Position numbers and translations under genes: made by a program
Notes under the pieces: generated by a model
Seen by the model: only the letters and a program-made list of their open reading frames with translations
Database searches by the model: none
Told to the model about the DNA's origin: nothing
In this document: positions 1 to 4,978 of the stretch, piece by piece
Numbering within the stretch: position 1 is the first letter of the stretch
Layout: each line of letters starts with the position of its first letter
Origin: an uncultured Oscillospiraceae bacterium
GTDB lineage: Bacteria; Bacillota; Clostridia; Oscillospirales; Acutalibacteraceae
NCBI GenBank assembly: GCA_910588415.1
Contig: CAJUPK010000039.1
Location: 1 to 16,907, forward strand
Length of the DNA: 16,907 bases
Direction of reading: 5' to 3'

Positions 1-50
1 GAGCTGGAAGGCCCCCGGCCAATTCTATATAGCTCTCTTAATGATTCCAT
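1..50 (-). CDS. L-serine dehydratase, N-terminal fragment (runs off window)
   Basis: Only the first 16 codons are present, starting at the ATG at 50-48 and reading off the left edge. They translate to MESLRELYRIGRGPSS. Iron-sulfur L-serine ammonia-lyases commonly begin this way, with (R/K)ELY.IG.GPSSSHT near the N-terminus, so the match is specific although short. The family deaminates serine to pyruvate and ammonia in the cytoplasm using a 4Fe-4S cluster. An AGGAGG box lies 8 bases before the ATG, and the gene starts 15 bases after the stop of the unknown gene at 66-833. It is therefore probably the third gene of the trpS transcript. This start was chosen for its ribosome binding site and its family match. 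The single-chain versus two-subunit form cannot be decided here. Confidence 0.6.
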   Translation of the reverse strand, partial: MESLRELYRIGRGPSS

Positions 51-65
51 CCGGCAATCCTCCTG

Positions 66-833
66 TCATGTCTTGGCAAATTGGGCCGCGAACCGCTGGT
101 CTGCCCTCTCTGCAAATTCCCTTGGGGTTGACAAGGGACTGTTCAACCCCACCTGCTCCCAGGTTGCCGCCCAGAGCAAATATGGCTCTAACGGCAGACA
201 GTCCCTCACCTTGAAATGGCATCCGTCCCGCAGCAGCACTCCATCCCGGGCCATCCGTTCCCCATCGAAATACAGTCTGGCCCCAGTCCGGTATTCCGCG
301 CAGGGGTCCATGCAGATATACCCTTTTTGCTTTGAGCTCACGATAATCTCACCGGTCATACCGCTGCCAAACATAATATACCTTCGAAACTCCTCCGGGT
401 CGCCTAATCCGGCTCCAACCGGCTCCCGCTCCTGCAGGACCCCCTGCCCTTTCAATACGTTCCAGCTTTTCAGCTGGCCATCCTGGCAAATCGCGGCCCA
501 GTGTTCCCGAGGGGTGCTGTGAACCAGGACTGCAGGCTCGCCTGGACGGAGAAAAGGGTCGTCATATCTGTGATCTCTATAGTATTGCTGCATATCACCC
601 GCATCCTGCTGAGACATAACCAGATCATAGGGCGTTCCCTGGGCCTTATAAAAGCTGCAAAAGTCGCCTGCAGCCATCCTCCAATCCGGGTGGCCCCTGC
701 GGCTGAGGCGAATGGAGTAGCTCCCGTCTCCAGGGTCGCCGCACAACAGCTGGTAGCCATCTTCTTCGGTCAATTCCAGCCGGTATTGCCGGGTCTGGCC
801 TATCCCTTCCGTGCTTGCCGGAAAAGGCGTCAT
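66..833 (-). CDS. Conserved hypothetical protein coupled to trpS; possible ADP-ribosyltransferase/KptA-like fold
   Basis: This 255-residue soluble protein has no signal peptide or membrane segment. The frame is open further upstream inside trpS, but the start at 833 is preferred because ATG (833-831) overlaps the trpS stop TGA (832-830) as ATGA, the usual arrangement for translational coupling. The centre carries LVHSTPREHWAAICQDG followed by LKSWN. This recalls the H-[ST]-x(4-5)-W/N-x-x-I-x-x-[DG]-G pattern of RNA 2'-phosphotransferase/ADP-ribosyltransferase folds. A later segment, GEIIVSSK then GARLYFDGERMARDGV, would fit the NAD-binding half of such a fold. This is a resemblance by eye only; no catalytic triad can be demonstrated. 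Three Cys-containing segments (ICMDPC, DGCHFKVRDC) are scattered and do not form a zinc motif. Its place between a tRNA synthetase and a serine dehydratase suggests, without proving, a role in RNA or amino-acid metabolism. Confidence 0.75.
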   Translation of the reverse strand: MTPFPASTEGIGQTRQYRLELTEEDGYQLLCGDPGDGSYSIRLSRRGHPDWRMAAGDFCSFYKAQGTPYDLVMSQQDAGDMQQYYRDHRYDDPFLRPGEPAVLVHSTPREHWAAICQDGQLKSWNVLKGQGVLQEREPVGAGLGDPEEFRRYIMFGSGMTGEIIVSSKQKGYICMDPCAEYRTGARLYFDGERMARDGVLLRDGCHFKVRDCLPLEPYLLWAATWEQVGLNSPLSTPREFAERADQRFAAQFAKT

Positions 834-1831
834 AGAACCAATCCTACCTTTTTCATTACCTTGGAGAGGGTCCGCCGGGCTATGGCAGAGGCCTTGGGCG
901 CCTGCTCCCGGTAGCACTGCTCCAGATAGGCTTTGTCCGCCACAATCTGCCGGTACCGCTCCTGAATGGGCCGCAGCTCCTCGATCACCGCCTCGGCCAC
1001 TGCGGGCTTGAACTCGCCGTAGCCCTTGCCCTCAAATTCCCGCTCAATCTCCGGGTAGCTCTTGCCAGTCACAGCAGCGTAAATGCCCATCAGGTTGTTG
1101 ACGCCCTCCTTGCCCTCGGCAAAGCGCACCTGGCTGTCGCTGTCTGTCTTGGCCCGCTTAAACTTGCGCAGAATAGTGTCCGGGTCGTCCAGCACAGAGA
1201 TATTGCCGTTCTGGTTCTCGTCCGATTTGCTCATCTTGGAGAGGGGGTTCTGCAGGGACATGACCCTGGCCCCATGCTGGGGGATCATAGGCTCCGGCAC
1301 GGTAAAGGTGTCCCCGTAAATGCCGTTAAAGCGCTCGGCAATATCCCTGGCAATCTCCACATGCTGCTTCTGGTCCGCGCCCACAGGCACAAAGTCCGCC
1401 TGGTACAGCAGAATGTCCGCGGCCATCAGGCAGGGGTAGGTAAACAGTCCCCCGTTGATATTGTCCGCGTGCTTTGCGGACTTGTCCTTAAACTGCGTCA
1501 TCCGGGACAGCTCTCCAAACTGGGTGTAGCAGTTGAGAATCCAGGCCAGCTGGCTGTGCTCCGGCACCTGGCTTTGGATGAAGAACACCGTCTTCTCCAG
1601 GTCTATGCCCATGGCCAGCAGCCATGCGTATGCCTCCTTGGTGTATTTCCGCAGCTCCGCCGGCACCTGCCGCACGGTCAGGGCGTGCAGGTCCGCCAGG
1701 GCGTATACGCACTGATAGCCCTCCTGCTGCAGCTTAATGTGGTTGCGCAGGGCCCCCAGGTAGTTGCCCAGGGTGAAGGTGCCTGTACACTGGTACATGC
1801 TTAAAATCCGTTTGCTCTCGTTGGTTTCCAT
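830..1831 (-). CDS. trpS: Tryptophanyl-tRNA synthetase (TrpRS)
   Basis: This class I aminoacyl-tRNA synthetase charges tRNA-Trp with tryptophan in the cytoplasm. The 333 residues match the usual bacterial length of about 330. The HIGH-equivalent motif is TLGN at residues 20-23, followed by YLGAL. The KMSKS loop is present exactly as KMSKS at 199-203. TYPCLMAADILLYQAD and VPVGADQKQH are standard TrpRS core segments. One oddity is the sequence before the HIGH loop, MYQCTGTF, where most TrpRS have IQPSG.L. The ATG at 1831 is supported by AAAAGGAG at 1848-1841. The gene is preceded by a T-box leader with a Trp specifier, so expression should rise when uncharged tRNA-Trp accumulates. Its stop overlaps the ATG of the next gene. 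Confidence 0.97.
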   Translation of the reverse strand: METNESKRILSMYQCTGTFTLGNYLGALRNHIKLQQEGYQCVYALADLHALTVRQVPAELRKYTKEAYAWLLAMGIDLEKTVFFIQSQVPEHSQLAWILNCYTQFGELSRMTQFKDKSAKHADNINGGLFTYPCLMAADILLYQADFVPVGADQKQHVEIARDIAERFNGIYGDTFTVPEPMIPQHGARVMSLQNPLSKMSKSDENQNGNISVLDDPDTILRKFKRAKTDSDSQVRFAEGKEGVNNLMGIYAAVTGKSYPEIEREFEGKGYGEFKPAVAEAVIEELRPIQERYRQIVADKAYLEQCYREQAPKASAIARRTLSKVMKKVGLVL

Positions 1832-1966
1832 AAGGCTCCGCTCCTTTTGAAATAATATGGAAAAAAAACAGGGGCAGTGCGTTCGGCGTCATAGATACGA
1901 TAGGAAACGCGTGTAAAAATGGGTGCGTTCCGCTTTTCGACTGCGTGAATCGATAGATTGGACATG

Positions 1967-2006
1967 AAAAAGCCCTGCCCCGGCAGACTTCTGCTGGGAC
2001 AGGGGC
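1967..2006 (-). terminator. Intrinsic terminator of the trpS T-box
   Basis: On the minus strand GCCCCTGTCCCAGCAG, a short loop, then CTGCCGGGGCAGGGC form a long GC-rich stem (2006-1972) followed directly by TTTTT (1971-1967). It lies downstream of the T-box sequence and about 135 nt before the trpS ATG, where the competing terminator of a T-box belongs. Confidence 0.9.
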
Positions 2007-2309
2007 ATAAAAAGCGCTTGGCTTAGATTCCTCCTGCGGTACCACCCGGCTTGACGCGGTTTCCGCGTCCTCTCAGCGCGCACATGGCCGGAAATCTCAG
2101 GATTTCCCCGGCTTATGCGCTGGCTTTGGTAACGGAGCGCCGCTCCGGCTTGCCTACTGGGCCGCAGGGCCGCGGCGGTTCAGCTTGCCCTCAAAAGCCC
2201 ATTCGGCCGGGTGCTCCCCGCCGCGCTTCCACCTGTGCGCGGCTCTCTGGGCGAAGGCAGTCCTTCTGAGGGCGGGTCCGGCTTACTTACGCTTTCTCAC
2301 TGGTTTCTA
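1967..2309 (-). promoter_or_regulatory. T-box riboswitch (tRNA-Trp sensing) leader of trpS
   Basis: Read on the minus strand, the leader runs from just after the -10 box to the terminator, about 340 nt, a normal T-box size. The diagnostic T-box sequence GGGTGGTACCGC is at 2047-2036. Stem I features are visible: AGTAAGC near 2287-2281, then the distal AGAGAG...GGTGGAAG segment around 2252-2225, then GAATGGGC at 2204-2197. In that last segment TGG (2201-2199) is the likely specifier codon, fitting Trp and the downstream trpS. A perfect 7-bp hairpin with an AAA loop (2069-2053) sits just before the T-box, in the place of stem III. Known mechanism: uncharged tRNA pairs with the specifier and with the T-box bulge, stabilising the antiterminator. 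Exact pairing was judged by eye. Confidence 0.93.
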
Positions 2310-2315
2310 CCCATT

Positions 2316-2344
2316 ATTATAGCCAAAGCGGCGGGGAATGTCAA
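2316..2344 (-). promoter_or_regulatory. Consensus sigma-A promoter of the T-box/trpS transcript
   Basis: The -35 box TTGACA (2344-2339) and the -10 box TATAAT (2321-2316) are both perfect, with a 17-bp spacer. Transcription would start near 2309, giving exactly the T-box leader. The strength of the promoter suits control by attenuation rather than by a repressor. Confidence 0.92.
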
Positions 2345-2402
2345 CCGCATTGCAAAAAAAGGGAGCGGCCAAACACGCAGTCTATATCTGCCGTGCAAAA
2401 CC

Positions 2403-2449
2403 GTGGGACTCTGTCCCACACCCTGCAACCCCTTTTGAAAAAGGGGTTG
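2403..2449. repeat. Two back-to-back perfect hairpins
   Basis: GTGGGAC / GTCCCAC (2403-2409 and 2413-2419, 3-nt loop) is followed 6 bases later by CAACCCCTTTT / AAAAGGGGTTG (2426-2436 and 2439-2449, 2-nt centre). On the minus strand the pair ends with GGTTTTGC, a weak U-tract, so a terminator role is possible but poor. Similar paired GC hairpins are, from memory, scattered in intergenic DNA of Oscillospiraceae; that was not checked. A comparable single hairpin lies at 7965-7982. Confidence 0.6.
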
Positions 2450-2459
2450 ATCCTAAAAC

Positions 2460-2640
2460 TTAAGGCAACACCGCAGAAAGACCGCCCTACGGGCTTTGCG
2501 CACGATTTGCTTGCATATTTTCCGTCATATCGCCCAGCTTTCGCTTGTCAATCGCGAGATTGGCGGTGCTCAATCTGTACGCTCTGACAAAAAATCTGAC
2601 TGCGCAACTCGCGCACAATCTTTGTGCGGTGTCGCCTTAA
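2460..2640. mobile_element. MITE-like repeat element with 16-bp terminal inverted repeats
   Basis: The left end TTAAGGCAACACCGCA (2460-2475) is the reverse complement, with a single mismatch, of the right end TGCGGTGTCGCCTTAA (2625-2640). The 181 bp between and including the ends hold no plausible gene. Short length, matching ends, no coding capacity and intergenic position are the marks of a non-autonomous miniature element. The ends begin with TTAA, so a TA or TTAA target duplication inside the repeats cannot be excluded. I recall near-identical termini in other Oscillospiraceae genomes, which supports a dispersed family, but this is memory only. Confidence 0.65.
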
Positions 2641-2944
2641 TTTTGGGAATAAATAGATGAATTTTTTTATTCATTCTTTGTTTTAGATACTTCCGCAAAA
2701 GAAAGAGGCAGTTAAGCAGGAAGATTTACTAGGAAGGAGAAAAATCCCAACTCCCCTCTAGGCCGGCCGGGGCATGAACTGAAGCGCTGCCTATGAAGTA
2801 CAACACCGGGCCGCCATCCTGCCTCCAGGGCAGGAGTCTTGCCTGCATTTCCCGAAGGGAATAGAAGTGCGGCGACTTGCCGAAGGCAATGTGGGGTGTA
2901 GGGGCAAAACTCCGTGACTTGCGCCCCATAGGGCAATGGCAAAG
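2641..2944. other. Intergenic region after the anti-sigma gene with small hairpins
   Basis: No convincing gene is present. Read on the minus strand, just downstream of the anti-sigma stop, there are short stem-loops at 2934-2923, 2889-2877 (loop UUCG closed by C-G), 2861-2849 (a second C-UUCG-G) and 2835-2817 (7-bp stem). The remainder towards 2641 is AT-rich, with a 7-bp hairpin of T/A runs near 2646-2671. A 66-codon frame at 2729-2929 overlaps all the hairpins and has no family match, so it is not called. The cluster could be the structured 3' end of the sigma operon mRNA or a decayed repeat. Confidence 0.4.
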
Positions 2945-3778
2945 TCATCTTTCCCACAGCAGCACGGCGTGGTTTTTAACCGCCTCTTGGGCCTCCTGGT
3001 CAGACATGCTGCCGATGGACCAGCACAGGCTGTAGTCCGGGAAGAAGTACAGGGCCTCCACAAAGCACGCTGGGTCCTGAGGCATTTCCGGCGTGCCGAG
3101 CTGGCCGGGAAGCGATTCCCCGTAGTCGTACCAGTCGCTCCACTGGGTGGAGACATGGGTGGCCACCAGAGGGTCCTCCCCTCCCACGATGGCCGGGTCG
3201 TTCATGTCCCAGCCCATGCGGAACTGGAAGGCCTCCCACAGGGTGTGCCGGTAGGCGCAGACAAAGATCCACTCGCTCTCCCCGTCCCCGTTCACATCCA
3301 CCTGCTGGGGCGTCACTGCCACGCCGCCGTGTTTAAAGTAGCGGTAGTTTTGATACTTCTCATTGTAAAAGATCCACAGGCGGTTCTCCGGCTCCCCGGC
3401 GGGCCCGCCCTCCCGCAGCTCCGCCAGGTCCAAAAAGTCCTGGGGTAGCACCACAGCGGCGGAATTGAGCCATGCGCCCACCGCTAAGCTTGCAGCCGTC
3501 AGGCCCAGCACCACGGCCAGGCAGATCAGCGCCGCCTTCATGCGGGTGCTGCGCAGCAGCTTTCCCAGGGACTGCAGGGCCTTCACCTCGGCCCTCTCTT
3601 TCTGCAGGGCGGGCTGGTCCGGGTCCAGTCTGTCCGCCTGCAGCATATCCTGGTAAAAGGCCTGGCAGGGCTGGCACTGGTCCAGATGCTCCTCCACCGC
3701 CTCTCGGGTCTCGGGGGCGCATACGCTGTCATGGTACAAGGGCAGCAGGTCCCGAATGATCTCGCAGGGGTATTTCAT
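2945..3778 (-). CDS. Anti-sigma factor with N-terminal zinc finger and one membrane helix
   Basis: The protein has 277 residues. The N-terminus carries the anti-sigma zinc-binding motif H-x3-C-x2-C, as HLDQCQPC with H31, C35 and C38; upstream C5, H16 and C20 may help bind metal. A hydrophobic helix spans about residues 82-104, so residues 1-80 would be cytoplasmic, holding the sigma factor, and 105-277 external, sensing the signal. The external part contains DVNGDGESEW, a possible Ca-binding-like loop, and no known catalytic motif. The gene starts 42 bases after the sigma stop, with AAAGGAG upstream of the ATG at 3778. Sigma followed by anti-sigma is the standard order for ECF pairs, and release by proteolysis or conformational change is typical. 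The external signal is unknown. Confidence 0.9.
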   Translation of the reverse strand: MKYPCEIIRDLLPLYHDSVCAPETREAVEEHLDQCQPCQAFYQDMLQADRLDPDQPALQKERAEVKALQSLGKLLRSTRMKAALICLAVVLGLTAASLAVGAWLNSAAVVLPQDFLDLAELREGGPAGEPENRLWIFYNEKYQNYRYFKHGGVAVTPQQVDVNGDGESEWIFVCAYRHTLWEAFQFRMGWDMNDPAIVGGEDPLVATHVSTQWSDWYDYGESLPGQLGTPEMPQDPACFVEALYFFPDYSLCWSIGSMSDQEAQEAVKNHAVLLWER

Positions 3779-3820
3779 GTTCTCCCGCTCCTTTCTGATG
3801 GGTTGAATGGTTAATGTGAT

Positions 3821-4309
3821 CTATGTCCAGCCGTCTTTCTCCATCTGTTCCCGGATTTTCAGCTTGGCCCGGTGATAGGTCACCCGCGCCCAGCTCTCTG
3901 TCTTGCTGAACAGCCTGGCAATCTGGGCAAAGCTCAGCTCTCCCAGGGCCCGCAGCCAGAACACCTCCCGGTAGGGCTCCTCCAGCTGGTGCAGAACCCG
4001 GTGGATGGCCAGGGCCGTCTCCTTGTCCGTAAAGCGGCTCTCCAGGCTGGCAGGGTCAGGCCAGTGGTCCTCCGGGGGGCCGCTGCCCCGGCGGCGCTTC
4101 TCCTGCAGGGTGAGCCAGGTGTTTTTGGCAATCTGGCACAGCCACACCCGCAGTCGGCACTCCCCCCGGAAGCTGTCCAGCTTGTTCAGCGCCTTATAAA
4201 AGGTCTCCTGGGCTACCTCCTCCGCGGCGTGGGGGTCGTGGGTCAGCCGCAGGGCATAGCTGTACACAGCGCTGTAGTATTCGGTATAGACCCGCTCAAA
4301 GTCCGCCAT
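3821..4309 (-). CDS. ECF-type RNA polymerase sigma factor
   Basis: This 162-residue protein has the two ECF domains. Region 2 is at about residues 4-66, including HAAEEVAQETFYKAL and FRGECRLRVWLCQIAKN, which contact core polymerase and the -10 element. Region 4 is at about 103-155, with an HTH around GELSFAQIARLFSKTESWARV that reads the -35 element. The frame stays open upstream to 4426, but the ATG at 4309 is preferred. It has AGGAGGGAGG just before it and starts exactly at the conserved MADFERVYTEYYSAVY. The acidic/Pro linker (residues 75-95) is normal for the family. It is followed by its probable anti-sigma gene. Such sigma factors usually activate their own promoter, but no convincing self-promoter was recognised upstream. 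Confidence 0.93.
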   Translation of the reverse strand: MADFERVYTEYYSAVYSYALRLTHDPHAAEEVAQETFYKALNKLDSFRGECRLRVWLCQIAKNTWLTLQEKRRRGSGPPEDHWPDPASLESRFTDKETALAIHRVLHQLEEPYREVFWLRALGELSFAQIARLFSKTESWARVTYHRAKLKIREQMEKDGWT

Positions 4310-4473
4310 GACCCGCCTCCCTCCTGTTCTCGTCTGTTTTGCCTGTACCCATAGCCCGGATATAGGAGGCATCCGGGCAGCCCTATTCACCGATTCACAG
4401 CCTTTGCCGCTGCATGTATGGGCCATGGGACAAGCATGGTAAACGCACGGACCAATCGGTAATAGTTAACGCA

Positions 4474-4580
4474 GTTCAAAAGAGGTATTACCTCTTTTGA
4501 ACCTGGCGGCGCGGGCACGCCCGCGCCGCCCTGCTTGAAAATCAGTAAATACCGATTTTCAAGTGCGTTTACTAAAACGC
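4474..4580. repeat. Tandem run of four hairpins
   Basis: Four inverted repeats follow one another almost without gaps. They are a 14-bp-arm perfect palindrome with a 1-nt centre (4474-4502); a 12-bp-arm all-GC palindrome GGCGGCGCGGGC/GCCCGCGCCGCC with a 2-nt centre (4505-4530); a 10-bp-arm hairpin CTTGAAAATC/GATTTTCAAG (4534-4563); and a 6-bp-arm GCGTTT/AAACGC (4565-4580). None has a clean T-tract, so simple termination does not explain the cluster. It may be a composite repeat or a structured RNA. Confidence 0.65.
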
Positions 4581-4896
4581 CGCTTCTCAACCCCGTCTAC
4601 TCTGTTCCCGCGCATACCTGGGGACTGCTGGAAAATCGAAAGCACTGTCTGTTCGTCTATAGACGGAGAATGTATGGGCCAAAGAACCCGACATTTCTCC
4701 GCTCCATAACCAACGCTGGAAAACGTGGCTTATAGGAAACGTACTTTAAAATGGGTACTCCCTGATTTTAAAGCTAAGGGGATTGCCCAGTGTAAAAGAA
4801 GCGCTTTCCTTTTTCCATTCGTCTGTTAGTATGACAGCGTAAAGAGCGATTTGTTACAGAGTTTTGAGAAAAATATAAATCAATATAGAAACATCA

Positions 4897-4935
4897 CGGC
4901 GCCGTCCGCCCCTTTCCGGGGACAGAGCGGCGCCG
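4897..4935 (-). terminator. Probable terminator after the GTPase-NYN gene
   Basis: CGGCGCCG occurs at both 4897-4904 and 4928-4935; being self-complementary, the two copies pair, with an inner CCCC/GGGG stem between them. On the minus strand the hairpin follows the gene's stop by about 43 bases and is succeeded by a U-rich but interrupted run (TGATGTTTCTATATTGATTTATATTTTT). It is less canonical than the other terminators in the window. Confidence 0.55.
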
Positions 4936-4978
4936 CTTTCCACGCGCTTTATGGATGGCATCCCCTGGCGGGGAGGGC

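Larger units (their letters stand above)
4310..4978. other. Intergenic region between sigma gene and GTPase-NYN gene, rich in palindromes
   Basis: No gene is supported here; the frames are short and lack ribosome binding sites. The sigma promoter should lie near 4310-4470 on the minus strand. An 8-bp hairpin (4354-4361 with 4371-4378) is in this leader. The palindrome run at 4474-4580 is listed separately. Further right are a 12-bp palindrome CGTCTATAGACG (4654-4665) and a 9-bp inverted repeat CTTTAAAAT/ATTTTAAAG (4744-4752, 4765-4773). The part at 4600-4890 is more AT-rich than its surroundings. Confidence 0.5.

Noticed and set aside
834..917. N-terminal extension of the unknown gene inside trpS
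   Set aside because: The ATGA overlap at 830-833 gives a better start, and the extension is only the trpS 3' end in another frame.
2729..2929. 66-codon frame starting MGRKSRSFAP in the intergenic region
   Set aside because: It covers four hairpins, has no ribosome binding site or family match, and is better explained as structured or repeated non-coding DNA.
4310..4426. Longer sigma factor starting at 4426
   Set aside because: The extra 39 residues do not resemble sigma region 2 and have no ribosome binding site; the ATG at 4309 has AGGAGG and the conserved first residues.
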